From an uncultured Bacteroidaceae bacterium (GTDB lineage Bacteria; Bacteroidota; Bacteroidia; Bacteroidales; Bacteroidaceae), in the NCBI GenBank assembly GCA_904502185.1, contig CAJGDX010000038.1, forward strand, positions 1 through 18,540: a stretch of 18,540 nt of DNA, in the 5' to 3' direction. This document shows positions 1 to 7,860 of this stretch, one piece after another. The notes below the pieces were generated by a model. It worked only from the letters and a program-made list of their open reading frames with translations, was not told where the DNA came from and ran no database searches. Within the stretch, counting starts at the first letter, position 1. The number at the start of each line of letters is the position of its first letter. Both the position numbers and the translations under genes were made by a program.

Positions 1-1
1 A

Positions 2-2530
2 ATTTTCCTTGTAACAGTTTGTGGTTGCGGCTCGAAGAGTGTATCCTCTGTCGGCGCTCTTGTCGATGCTCTCGACGACGCAGCCTGGGAGTCTTCCAAA
101 TGGATTTCGGTGGTGGACGCGCCCATAATTAGCGACCACAATATAGAACGTGCGGCTGATGGCGCCAACTGGTTCCTTTCGACAGTGAAGAACGAACAGG
201 CGGTGACCTCTGCCAAATGGATGACAGCCGGACTGGGTGTCTTTCAGCTCTATCTTAACGGCTGCCCCGTGGGAGAGGAGTTTCTGAAGCCTGGTTTCAC
301 AAATCCCTTTAAGACCAAGCTGTCGTTTACCTATGATATTACCGATGCTTTCAAATGCAAGGCAGGTGCCGAGAATGTGCTTTCGGCACAGGTGACGCCC
401 GGATGGTGGGGCGACAGGATTGTCACTCCCGGCGGAAACAAAGGAATGTATGGTACAAAGTGCGCCTTCCGCGGAGTGCTGGAGCTTACATTTGCCGATG
501 GCTCCACCAAACTGTATGGAACAAACCTCGACGATTGGAAGGCAGGCATTGCTGGCCCTGTAAAGCATGCCGCCATCTTCGACGGTGAGGAGTACGATGC
601 CCGCGAAAAGATGGGCTACGACTGCGCCGAGGCGTTGGCCGTTCCCGAAGAGAATAAAGAGTTCCGTGGCACGATATTTCCTACCAACGGTGCCGAGGTC
701 TATCTGCGCCACGATCTTACGCTGTCGCCCGTAAAGGCCTATCTGTGGAGCGGGGTAGAGGGCGCTGGGGATAATGAATTTGGAAAGGTTGTTGTTACCA
801 GGGAGTTTAAACCCGGAGAGCCTATGACCCTTAAGCAGGGCGAGACGCTGGTGGTCGATTTTGGACAGAACTGTGCGGCTGTGCCTTCGTTCGAGTTCAA
901 GGGCAAGGAGGGTACAATGCTCACCTGTCTGCCCGGCGAGATTCTCAATGACGGTAACGGCGCCCGCAGCCGAGGAATGGATGGCCCCGAGGGTAGTGTG
1001 CACCGCGAGAATCTGCGTGCCCAGGACAACTGCTTCCGACTGCTCTACACGTTCGCCGACAGCAGGGATTTTGTAAACTACTACCCCCACTGCACATTCT
1101 TCGGTTACCGCTATGTTTCCATCACTGCAACTGACGAGGTTACAATAAAGTCCATAGCTTCAATTCCTGTAACATCCATTGCCAAAGGAATGGAGATTGG
1201 CGCCATTGCCACCGGCAACGAACTTGTGAACAAACTTATTTCAAACACCTATTGGGGACAGCTGTCAAACTACCTGTCGGTGCCTACCGACTGTCCGCAG
1301 CGCAACGAACGTCTGGGATGGATGGCCGACACACAGGTCTTCGCCGAGACAGGCTCGTTCTTTGCCAATACCGTAAGTTTCTTCCACAAATGGATGCGCG
1401 ACGTGCGCGACAGTCAGAACAGACTGGGTGGTTACCCTGGTGTAGCACCGTTGGCGCAGTATGGTGGCGAATATATGCGTCTGGGATGGGCCGATGCAGG
1501 TGTCATTGTACCTTGGACCGTTTGGAAACAGTTTGGAGATACACAGATTGTCGAGGACAACTGGACTGCAATGGAAAAGTTTGTGAACCATATAAACGAT
1601 ACAAAATACAACCACGAGGCTCTGCGCGGCGAGAACGCCAACTATCAATGGGCCGACTGGCTTAGCTACGAACCGTTGGAAAGCTGCAGTGGTCGCGCCT
1701 TTTCGCGTCAAGGTCCTCTGCCCGAGGCTATCGACTATTGGAACTACCTCAGCGCATCATACTGGGCAATCGATGCTTCCATGATGGCTGACATGGCTGC
1801 GGCTACGGGTCGCGACGCAGAAAAATATCGTCTGATGGCAGACTCGGCAAGAGTATATATCCGAGAGAATTTCCTGAACCCCGACGGCACTTTCAAGACC
1901 GAGATTCTCAATACAATGCAGACACCTGCGCTCTTTGCTCTTAAGAACAATATTCTGCAGGGCGATGCCAAAGAGTGCATGATTGCCCGTCTGCGCGAAA
2001 ATTTCAGACAGCACGACAACTGCCTGCAGACCGGATTTCTGGGAACATCCATCCTCATGAGTACACTCACCGAGAATGGAATGTCGGACATTGCCTATGA
2101 GCTTCTCTTTCAGCGCCAGAACCCCAGCTGGCTCTATTCCATTGACAACGGCGCCACCACCATCTGGGAACGCTGGAACAGTTACATGATAGACAAGGGA
2201 ATGGGTCCGCGTGGCATGAACAGCTTCAACCACTATGCTTATGGTTGTGTGTGCGAGTGGATATGGGAAACTGCCGCAGGAATCGCTTCCGACCCCGAAG
2301 TCCCCGGCTTCAAACATATAATAATGAAGCCTATTCCCGACAAGCGTTTGGGGCACCTCACAGCCGAATATAATTCATCGGCAGGCCTTATAAAGAGCGC
2401 ATGGCGATACGAAGGTGATGCCTGGGTGTGGGAATTTACAATCCCTGAGGGAGCAACCGCAAGCGTTACTCTGCCCGGCGAAACAGAAGCAAAGCGCTAC
2501 GAGGCTGGAACCTATAAGGTTACCAAGTGA
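2..2530 (+). CDS. GH78 alpha-L-rhamnosidase lipoprotein, 5' end outside window
   Basis: An exo-glycosidase that removes terminal alpha-L-rhamnose from plant or bacterial glycans by inversion. The frame is open from base 2. A GTG at 110 is available, but the codons before it read like a lipoprotein signal (LVTVCGCGSKS, likely lipid cysteine at 26-28), so the true start lies left of the window and the enzyme is probably membrane-anchored outside the cytoplasm. The order fits GH78: beta-sandwich domains, then a DFGQN strand motif near 860, an (alpha/alpha)6 catalytic domain, and a C-terminal beta domain. The motif at 1289-1330 (DCPQRNERLGWMAD) aligns with the Asp630, Glu636, Trp640 and Asp643 sugar-site residues of Streptomyces avermitilis Rha78A, Glu636 being the proposed general acid. 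GATTIWERW (2150-2176) holds the partner Glu and FNHYAYG follows. One change: Asn where many members have Asp in RDER. All catalytic positions look intact. Confidence 0.93.
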   Translation: MFLVTVCGCGSKSVSSVGALVDALDDAAWESSKWISVVDAPIISDHNIERAADGANWFLSTVKNEQAVTSAKWMTAGLGVFQLYLNGCPVGEEFLKPGFTNPFKTKLSFTYDITDAFKCKAGAENVLSAQVTPGWWGDRIVTPGGNKGMYGTKCAFRGVLELTFADGSTKLYGTNLDDWKAGIAGPVKHAAIFDGEEYDAREKMGYDCAEALAVPEENKEFRGTIFPTNGAEVYLRHDLTLSPVKAYLWSGVEGAGDNEFGKVVVTREFKPGEPMTLKQGETLVVDFGQNCAAVPSFEFKGKEGTMLTCLPGEILNDGNGARSRGMDGPEGSVHRENLRAQDNCFRLLYTFADSRDFVNYYPHCTFFGYRYVSITATDEVTIKSIASIPVTSIAKGMEIGAIATGNELVNKLISNTYWGQLSNYLSVPTDCPQRNERLGWMADTQVFAETGSFFANTVSFFHKWMRDVRDSQNRLGGYPGVAPLAQYGGEYMRLGWADAGVIVPWTVWKQFGDTQIVEDNWTAMEKFVNHINDTKYNHEALRGENANYQWADWLSYEPLESCSGRAFSRQGPLPEAIDYWNYLSASYWAIDASMMADMAAATGRDAEKYRLMADSARVYIRENFLNPDGTFKTEILNTMQTPALFALKNNILQGDAKECMIARLRENFRQHDNCLQTGFLGTSILMSTLTENGMSDIAYELLFQRQNPSWLYSIDNGATTIWERWNSYMIDKGMGPRGMNSFNHYAYGCVCEWIWETAAGIASDPEVPGFKHIIMKPIPDKRLGHLTAEYNSSAGLIKSAWRYEGDAWVWEFTIPEGATASVTLPGETEAKRYEAGTYKVTK

Positions 2531-2580
2531 TGTGAATTACAAACAGCGTAGTATTTAAATGAGAATTGTATCTTGCTTGT

Positions 2581-2628
2581 AACGATTATTATCTCTCTGA
2601 TGACTCTCTGATGATGATAATAATTGTT
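2581..2628. repeat. Inverted repeat enclosing an 11-nt tandem duplication
   Basis: Arms AACGATTATTATC (2581-2593) and GATAATAATTGTT (2616-2628) pair at 12 of 13 positions. The loop is built of two exact copies of CTCTCTGATGA (2593-2603 and 2604-2614). It lies between the rhamnosidase stop and the EcsC-family start. No T-run follows, so a standard intrinsic terminator is doubtful. It may be a leader hairpin or operator of the next gene. Confidence 0.5.
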
Positions 2629-2648
2629 CACTATCATCTATTTATTCT

Positions 2649-3281
2649 ATGAAAAAAGATAAAGGTGTTGCACTACTTGACTGGGCATACAAAACAGCTT
2701 TGAATGGTATTCCCATGGTCTCGGAGCCTCTCAACGAATTTGTCAATGGCTATATTGAAAAATATGGTCGCACCGAAAAGGCAATAGACAAGATGGTGGC
2801 GGCACAGAAAATAAAATGTACCACCACCGGTTTCCTGACAGGGTTGGGAGGACTGATAACGTTGCCGGTAACTCTGCCAACTGATTTGGCAAGTTCGCTA
2901 TATATGGAGGTGAGAATGATTGTCTCCATAGCCATGTTGCGTGGCTACAAGGTAAATGACGACGAAGTGAAGTCCCTGGTCTTCCTATGTCTGGTTGGAA
3001 ATTCCATTGGAGATGTTGTAAAGAGTGCCGGCATCAAGGGAGTTCAAAAATTTGCTGCCAAAAAGTTGTTGCCTTTGCTTACAAAGGAGCTGGTAACTAA
3101 AATTAATCAGGCTGTCGGGTTTAAACTTTTAGCCAAGGGTGGCGGTAAGGGGCTTGTCAACGCAGGCAAAGCAGTACCTATAATTGGCGGTGTCGTAGGT
3201 GGTGTGTGGAACTACTCCGAAGTCCATATATATGCAAAATTGGCAAAGAAAATGTTTAACGAAAATTTTTATGTAGAATAG
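2649..3281 (+). CDS. EcsC family protein
   Basis: A 210-residue protein resembling the EcsC family, whose biochemical role is not established; the name comes from the Bacillus Ecs ABC transporter locus, but most bacterial homologues are stand-alone. Supporting features are the Gly-rich amphipathic segment TTTGFLTGLGGLITLPVTLP (about residues 58-77) leading into a helical region, RGYKVNDDEVKS in the middle, and a C-terminal block KAVPIIGGVVGGVWNYSEVH typical of the family's closing Pro-Gly-Gly-Asn segment. There is no signal peptide; the hydrophobic, glycine-rich stretches suggest membrane association rather than classic transmembrane helices. The ATG at 2649 has no strong Shine-Dalgarno, as usual in Bacteroidales. 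It stands alone: 118 nt after the rhamnosidase and convergent with the next gene. Nothing here ties it functionally to either neighbour. Confidence 0.65.
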   Translation: MKKDKGVALLDWAYKTALNGIPMVSEPLNEFVNGYIEKYGRTEKAIDKMVAAQKIKCTTTGFLTGLGGLITLPVTLPTDLASSLYMEVRMIVSIAMLRGYKVNDDEVKSLVFLCLVGNSIGDVVKSAGIKGVQKFAAKKLLPLLTKELVTKINQAVGFKLLAKGGGKGLVNAGKAVPIIGGVVGGVWNYSEVHIYAKLAKKMFNENFYVE

Positions 3282-3322
3282 GAAAGAAGGGCAATGCCGC
3301 CACAGCTGCCCGGCTGAATAGA

Positions 3323-3371
3323 TTGCGCATCAACTATATTGCAAGTGTGAAACAATATAGTTGATGCGCAA
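3323..3371. terminator. Perfect 19-bp inverted repeat between convergent genes
   Basis: TTGCGCATCAACTATATTG (3323-3341) is the exact reverse complement of 3353-3371, with an 11-nt loop. It sits between the ends of the plus-strand EcsC gene and the minus-strand glycohydrolase gene, where a bidirectional terminator is expected. The T-run after the stem is poor in both directions (AATTTATT on plus), so termination is inferred from position and stem strength. Confidence 0.6.
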
Positions 3372-3409
3372 AATTTATTATCCGTGTTGCATCGTTGCAA
3401 CTGTCGGTT

Positions 3410-4939
3410 CTACTTTTTGTCGAAGAGAACTGCATCGGTGACAACCACCTTTGCATCCTCTTTAGGGTTCAGCCAGCGCAGGGTTATTGTATGGGGCTTC
3501 TGTTTCATTTCGAAGTTCCAGTATACATCCAGACGACGCTGACGGAAGCTTGCCGGCATGTCAAATCTCTGAGGCTTGCCGCCATCAAGTGTAACCTCAA
3601 TTTGGGCAACATACTGCTTGTCTTTTGCTATTACTCCGCCGTTTATCACAATTCCGGCGCAGTTGGCATCGATAGTATGGGTGGTTTCCGACAACAGAAC
3701 CTTTATAGGCATACGCTTGTTGGGGACAATGTCGGGGAAACTCTTTTCGTAGCGTACCGTTTTTGGCTTTTGGCATTTAATTGTAACCTCATCGGCTGTG
3801 ACTTTGCCACCGCCGCGTTCAATCATCTGCAAGGCGTGGCTGAAACTCATCTTGTAGGTGTCGTTAAGCGAGTAGGGTGTATATGCAAAGTCAATATCCT
3901 CGGCACTTTTCAGTGGCTCTATCCACTCGGCAGGAATCTTTGAGTAACCGATGGCAGTAGCCAGGATTCCGGCAGCCGAGGCAGGGTTGCAGTCCGAATC
4001 CTGTCCGCAGCGGGTTGAAATGTCTATTGTCTTTGTAAAATCGCCATCGCCATACAGCAGACCGAAAAGCACATAGGCGCAATTTATAGCAGCGTCGATG
4101 TTGAGCGGAGCCAATGTACCCTCGCCACAGCCAGCGTCGCTTGTTCCCCAGCGCTCTTCGCACAACTGCCATCCGCGACGCCAGTCGTCGGGGTTGTTAC
4201 GCCAAATGTCTATCACGTCAGCCATGCAACGGTAGAATTTGCTCTTCTTGGGGATGGTCTTCAGCGCCTCGGTAACAATGGTCTCCACGTCGTCGCAGAT
4301 GAATGCCATGGAGTACATTGCGCCAATGTATACGCCGCCGTACCAGCCATCGCCATAGTTCATTATGTGTCCCACTTTGTCCGAAATTTTAGATGCTGCA
4401 TTGGGCATTCCCGGTGACATTATTCCTGCATAGTCGGCCTCTATCTGATAGTCGATGTCGTCGGCATGAGGGTTGTTTCGCCAGTGACCCGACATTGGCG
4501 GACGTATGCCGTGCAGAATGTTGTAGCGGGCAGCCTGGTTGGCGTGCCACAGATAGTAGCCTGCATTGGCAAAGGCACCTGCCAGTGAGTCGACGGGTGC
4601 ATCAAGCCCCAGACGCTCGAACACTCCTACGAATGTCAGATCCATGTAAATATCGTCGTACAGGGTGTGTACCCTCTTCATAGTCGTTGCCACGTAGTCG
4701 GTGTCGCCCCAGGGGATAGCTATGCTATCGGGTATCATGCTCGAACGGTACACAAACTCCGTTGGTCCGCCGTATGTGCAACCCAGCACCTGTCCTGCCC
4801 ATGCACCTTTAATCTTGTCCATCAGTGTAGCGCGGCTCATAGTCAGACGCGAAGGTATCTTGTCGCTTGCTGCCAGTGTGAAAATTGCAGCGAAAGCAAT
4901 GGCAAGCATTGCCAGTGCTCTTTTGTGTAAATGTATCAT
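3410..4939 (-). CDS. Secreted ADP-ribosylglycohydrolase-fold protein
   Basis: A 509-residue protein with an N-terminal signal peptide (basic start, hydrophobic residues 8-23, likely cleavage after the Ala-Ala-Ser region near 25). It is followed by an all-helical ADP-ribosylglycohydrolase-type domain of about residues 40-345 and a beta-rich C-terminal domain (about 375-509) ending in a sandwich-like TLRWLNP segment. Metal-site motifs are WGDTDY (77-82) in place of the classical T-D-D-T, and GQDSDCNPASAAG (312-324), the family's GxDxD block that binds Mg ions. The family removes ADP-ribose from proteins or small molecules, but secreted Bacteroidales members with this DSDCNPA signature have no proven substrate, and a nucleoside- or glycan-linked hydrolase role is equally possible. 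It is transcribed away from a 226-nt region of repeated elements and converges on the EcsC gene. The start ATG (4937-4939) directly precedes the signal peptide. Confidence 0.8.
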   Translation of the reverse strand: MIHLHKRALAMLAIAFAAIFTLAASDKIPSRLTMSRATLMDKIKGAWAGQVLGCTYGGPTEFVYRSSMIPDSIAIPWGDTDYVATTMKRVHTLYDDIYMDLTFVGVFERLGLDAPVDSLAGAFANAGYYLWHANQAARYNILHGIRPPMSGHWRNNPHADDIDYQIEADYAGIMSPGMPNAASKISDKVGHIMNYGDGWYGGVYIGAMYSMAFICDDVETIVTEALKTIPKKSKFYRCMADVIDIWRNNPDDWRRGWQLCEERWGTSDAGCGEGTLAPLNIDAAINCAYVLFGLLYGDGDFTKTIDISTRCGQDSDCNPASAAGILATAIGYSKIPAEWIEPLKSAEDIDFAYTPYSLNDTYKMSFSHALQMIERGGGKVTADEVTIKCQKPKTVRYEKSFPDIVPNKRMPIKVLLSETTHTIDANCAGIVINGGVIAKDKQYVAQIEVTLDGGKPQRFDMPASFRQRRLDVYWNFEMKQKPHTITLRWLNPKEDAKVVVTDAVLFDKK

Positions 4940-4967
4940 CTTCTGTTTATTTTTTTGTAAAGTTACA

Positions 4968-5008
4968 CAAAAATATCAACAAACGAGCGAGAAACATGAA
5001 ACTTGTTT
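4968..5008. repeat. Intergenic GAGCGA inverted-repeat element, copy D core
   Basis: First of two near-identical copies 85 nt apart. It begins CAAAAATATCAACAAACGAG and runs into a hairpin whose arms GAAACATGAAAC and GTTTCAATGTTTC (to about 5018) surround TT, then a distal CTGCGAGTG arm to about 5040. On the minus strand the A-rich end supplies TTTG and TAACTTTA (4958-4965), a near match to the Bacteroides -7 box for the downstream glycohydrolase gene, although the 14-nt spacing is short. Confidence 0.7.
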
Positions 5009-5052
5009 CAATGTTTCTTACTGCGAGTGCAGTCTATTTTCGATTGTTATGT

Positions 5053-5093
5053 CAAAAATATCAACAAACGAGCGAGAAACATGAAACTTGTTT
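5053..5093. repeat. Intergenic GAGCGA inverted-repeat element, copy E (truncated)
   Basis: This copy is identical to 4968-5008 over 41 nt, after which the right hairpin arm diverges (TTTTAATGATTCTG) and the distal GCGAGTG arm is missing. It lies in the gap between the two minus-strand genes ending at 4939 and 5166. The rest of that gap (5094-5165) shows nothing recognisable. Confidence 0.7.
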
Positions 5094-5165
5094 TAATGAT
5101 TCTGTTATTTAAAGAGCCTTTCCTTATGCAAATGAGATAATGGACTTCGTCATTCGTGGTGAAAA

Positions 5166-6671
5166 TTAAAATCCTCTGTGCGTACGCATCGCCAGCATAA
5201 TAGCCTCGCCCACCAATGCTACATTTCCCAGCAGATAGTGACGCCTGTTGCCACATCCCACTGTGTGACCAGCAATCTCGGCTGTCTTCAAGATGCCACT
5301 GCGCACCTGTACATCGCCAAAATATGTGGCAGCACCTGTGAGAAAGGCAGTGCCCGAAGGGCTCAACTCGAACAGGATGAACCCTGCATCAATGTCCAGT
5401 CCAAAATAGTAGCAACGGTCCCAATATTCCTTCAGTCCCGTCACCCATGAGTCCTTCCAAAAAAGCCTCTTCAGAGTATCATACTGCTTTCGCGCAAAAG
5501 TCTTGTCAATGAAAGTTAGATAGTAGCAGTTAAGTGCCGAATAGGAGCCCTTCACAAAACTGTCATCATATTTACAGCCATCCTCTTTCAGGAACGAAAC
5601 GAGCAGGCCGCTCCCTTCATCCAGCCACTCTTTTTTGGCTCTTTCCGTCCATCTTTTCACTGTTGCGCGATACTTCCCACCATAAAGATCGGCATACTCG
5701 TTCAGTGCAACAATAGCCACAAGCATATCCGGCACATACACAGCCTCGCCTGGGTAGGTTGGCAGGTTCATAGCCTTGCTCTCGCAGATTCTGCGGTTCA
5801 TCGTGCGACACAGCGAGTCGAGCATCCTGTCATATTTTCCATCGCCGCCAGCCTTTTTGTAGCCGCATATCATCCACGCCAGATGGCTCAGGTACGACAC
5901 ATGACTCTTGTTGCCATCCAATGTCTCAAGCGGGTCCTCGTACCATCGCATACTGTCGTACCTGCGCAACTCTTTGGACATCACAACCCCTATAAGGCTG
6001 TCAATCATTTGCAGGTTTTCGGTACGCGTTTCGGGGTAGAGCCGCGAAATGTTAACAAGCGCCTGAGACAGCATGGAGCATGAATACAATGCCCACTCTC
6101 CTCTGAATTGCTCGCCAATGGTCGAAGGCATTGCGTCGAGCACCTCCTCGGGTTCAACAACTAGCTTGCCGGTCAGGTAATCCCTGCGGCCGAGCAGTTC
6201 CTTCTTTTCGCCATCGAACGAGCCTTGCCCCAGGCACTCCCACGACACACAAATACACTTGAGAGCAATAAACAACAGAGCAATAGCAAACTTTGCTGCA
6301 GCACCACCGTATCGGTATCTGCTCTTCGTTTGTTTATACCACCTCTTCACATATTTCACTCCAATGAAACAGCCAAGACCATACACCGGCCATAGCAGAC
6401 AAAGCCACAGCGACAGCCTCCATTTGTCCACAATGAAACACAATGCAACTGCAATTATAAGATATATCAGGTATGGTGCAAAAATCCATGCAACCCGTTT
6501 CTCTTTGGGTACATATTCCCAGTACGCAGCATAGGAAGTTGTGTACAGGAACATCAGCACCAAAAGCCCGTCGCCGTAGATTCCCTCAAAGAAATAAGGC
6601 ATCAGTGCAAGCAGCACATACTGCAACAAAAACCATTTGCCGACACTCGCAGCAACGTCTATCGATTTCAT
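5166..6671 (-). CDS. Five-TM protein with C-terminal alpha/alpha-barrel-like domain
   Basis: A 501-residue protein of two parts. Residues 13-142 contain about five membrane helices (roughly 13-28, 34-51, 61-81, 86-106, 125-142). Residues 150-501 form a soluble, helix-rich domain with a repeated helix-turn pattern. Conserved-looking blocks are LSHLAWMICGYKK, YPGEAVYVPDMLVAIVALNE and GLDIDAGFILFELSPSGTAF, a Gly-Asp-x-Asp loop. This layout, membrane segment plus (alpha/alpha)6 domain with a PGE..YVPD motif, recalls the linalool dehydratase/isomerase-like family, but the match is from memory and the substrate is unknown. A secreted glycan-processing barrel is the alternative. The ATG at 6669-6671 lies 8 nt after the stop of a 32-codon ORF and downstream of a radical SAM gene, so all three are probably co-transcribed. 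The Asp and Glu residues in the conserved loops are candidate active-site residues. Confidence 0.7.
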   Translation of the reverse strand: MKSIDVAASVGKWFLLQYVLLALMPYFFEGIYGDGLLVLMFLYTTSYAAYWEYVPKEKRVAWIFAPYLIYLIIAVALCFIVDKWRLSLWLCLLWPVYGLGCFIGVKYVKRWYKQTKSRYRYGGAAAKFAIALLFIALKCICVSWECLGQGSFDGEKKELLGRRDYLTGKLVVEPEEVLDAMPSTIGEQFRGEWALYSCSMLSQALVNISRLYPETRTENLQMIDSLIGVVMSKELRRYDSMRWYEDPLETLDGNKSHVSYLSHLAWMICGYKKAGGDGKYDRMLDSLCRTMNRRICESKAMNLPTYPGEAVYVPDMLVAIVALNEYADLYGGKYRATVKRWTERAKKEWLDEGSGLLVSFLKEDGCKYDDSFVKGSYSALNCYYLTFIDKTFARKQYDTLKRLFWKDSWVTGLKEYWDRCYYFGLDIDAGFILFELSPSGTAFLTGAATYFGDVQVRSGILKTAEIAGHTVGCGNRRHYLLGNVALVGEAIMLAMRTHRGF

Positions 6672-6679
6672 GCAATCAA

Positions 6680-6778
6680 CTATTTTTTCTTTTCATCACT
6701 CTCTTCAGCCATAAGGCGCTCCATCTTTACGAGTCCGAAAAACAGGTTTGGAATCATACAAATAATACAAATCCACAT
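6680..6778 (-). CDS. Putative 32-residue membrane microprotein
   Basis: A short ORF in the 133-nt gap between two minus-strand genes. It starts with ATG at 6776-6778, 26 nt after the radical SAM stop, and ends TAG at 6680-6682, 8 nt before the next ATG. The product begins MWICIICMIPNLFFGLVK and continues MERLMAEESDEKKK. That is one hydrophobic helix of about 17 residues followed by a charged, amphipathic tail, a plausible single-pass membrane peptide. Tight packing on both sides suggests translation within the operon and no room for a separate promoter. No family is recognised. The peptide could be an accessory subunit of the downstream membrane protein; a chance ORF is possible because it is so short. 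Confidence 0.5.
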   Translation of the reverse strand: MWICIICMIPNLFFGLVKMERLMAEESDEKKK

Positions 6779-6804
6779 TATTGGGTAAAAGTGCCTTCAC
6801 ACAT

Positions 6805-7644
6805 TTATTTTCTGAAACGTTTGGTTACGGCTGCATATCCGCAACGGCGACAGAGGGGTTCCACTGCAGTGTGTCGGCTGAATCCCTCGTATATGGCCTG
6901 TGAACGTGGCGACGATAGAATCTCCTGCATGGGTGTGTTGAACAGATTGCCTAGGTTTATTTCGCCTGCGTGGTCCAGACAGCAGGGTACTACGGTGCCG
7001 TCTACAAGAATACCTATCTGGTTTCGGAGTGCATAGCAGAATGATTCCTCTTCGGCATATTCGGGGCGCGTGGCATCGGGCCACTCGAACATCTTGTCGT
7101 ACTCAAGGTAGATGTTGTCGGCAAGCTTCCATCCGTCGTATCGCTCCTTCCATGGAGTGGGCAGGTGTTGGGCTATAAGGTCGGTGAGCTCTTTGTTTGT
7201 GCTTTCGTATCCACCCTGGTTCCAGAAACGCAGCACGACGATTGTACCATTCGAGGCAGCTTTGATGGCAAACTGCATCACACCATGTATATATTCTGCT
7301 GCGTCCTCTTTCCTGTTTCCTTCGTGTGAGTGAAGTGATATCTGTATCTTGTGCGGCCGTGCTTCTATAACACCCTCTGCCTTCGACAGCAGTGTGCCGT
7401 TGGTGGTTAGCACCGGCACAAACCCTTTTTCGCGCGCGGTCTCTAGGAACTGAGGCAACAGCGGATGCAGCATGGGCTCGCCCATCAGGTGAAAATATAG
7501 GAATTGTACCTCATCCCTTAGACGGTCGGTAAGGGTATCGAACTCCTCGAACGTCAGTCGGCGTTTCTCCCTGTCAGTCTTTGGACAGAACAGGCAGTTG
7601 AGGTTACATATGTTGGTTATTTCAAGATAGCAACGGGATATCAT
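6805..7644 (-). CDS. Radical SAM/SPASM domain protein
   Basis: A 279-residue enzyme of unknown substrate. The radical SAM cluster motif is CNLNCLFC (Cys13, Cys17, Cys20), which with S-adenosylmethionine generates a 5'-deoxyadenosyl radical. LMGEP (residues 53-57) is the GGE-like SAM-contact strand, and TTNGTLL (80-86) belongs to the barrel. The C-terminal SPASM region contains Cys203, the pair Cys221-Cys222, and Cys265/Cys268, enough for at least one auxiliary iron-sulfur cluster. SPASM proteins include peptide-maturing and enzyme-maturing types. This compact form, opening YLEITNICNLNC, is widespread in anaerobes without assigned function. It starts at ATG 7642-7644 behind a near-consensus promoter (TATATTTG on the minus strand at 7702-7695). 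It leads an apparent operon with a microprotein and a membrane protein. No obvious precursor peptide with a leader is seen nearby, so a RiPP role is speculative. Confidence 0.88.
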   Translation of the reverse strand: MISRCYLEITNICNLNCLFCPKTDREKRRLTFEEFDTLTDRLRDEVQFLYFHLMGEPMLHPLLPQFLETAREKGFVPVLTTNGTLLSKAEGVIEARPHKIQISLHSHEGNRKEDAAEYIHGVMQFAIKAASNGTIVVLRFWNQGGYESTNKELTDLIAQHLPTPWKERYDGWKLADNIYLEYDKMFEWPDATRPEYAEEESFCYALRNQIGILVDGTVVPCCLDHAGEINLGNLFNTPMQEILSSPRSQAIYEGFSRHTAVEPLCRRCGYAAVTKRFRK

Positions 7645-7690
7645 TTTTGGCTGTGTTGTATATTAAAAAAAAACAATCCATTTCTTTCCG

Positions 7691-7770
7691 CTTTCAAATA
7701 TAGTGAAAGGCGAGCGAAAAGAAATCAAGTTTGCTTGAATTTGTTTTCCGAGCCGCATCCTATATTCAAG
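7691..7770. repeat. GAGCGA inverted-repeat element, copy A, with minus-strand promoter
   Basis: An imperfect palindrome of about 76 nt. Its inner arms are GAAAAGAAATCAAG (7716-7729) and CTTGAATTTGTTTTC, and its outer arms are CAAATATAG and CTATATTCAAG. On the minus strand, TTTC (7724-7721), 18 nt, then TATATTTG (7702-7695) closely fits the Bacteroides -33/-7 consensus and is the likely promoter of the radical SAM gene starting at 7644. Confidence 0.65.
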
Positions 7771-7778
7771 TTCTGTCT

Positions 7779-7856
7779 TAAATATACATCAAACGAGCGA
7801 GAAATATAAAGCTTGCTTTGATATTTCTCACAGCGAGTGTAGGACATATTCGAGGA
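7779..7856. repeat. GAGCGA inverted-repeat element, copy B
   Basis: This copy shares AAACGAGCGAGAAA (7791-7804) with copies D and E. Its hairpin pairs GAGAAATATAAAGC with GCTTTGATATTTCTC, and the distal CAGCGAGTG matches the distal arm of copy D. The minus strand offers TATATTTA (7786-7779), one base from the -7 consensus. Confidence 0.65.
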
Positions 7857-7860
7857 TTTT

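Noticed and set aside
1289..1330. Inactivation of the rhamnosidase by the Asn in RNERLGW
   Set aside because: The catalytic Glu, flanking Asp and Trp are present; the changed position is not the proposed general acid and varies in the family.
4968..5093. CRISPR array
   Set aside because: Only two copies, the repeats themselves form promoter-like hairpins related to elements elsewhere, and there are no cas genes.
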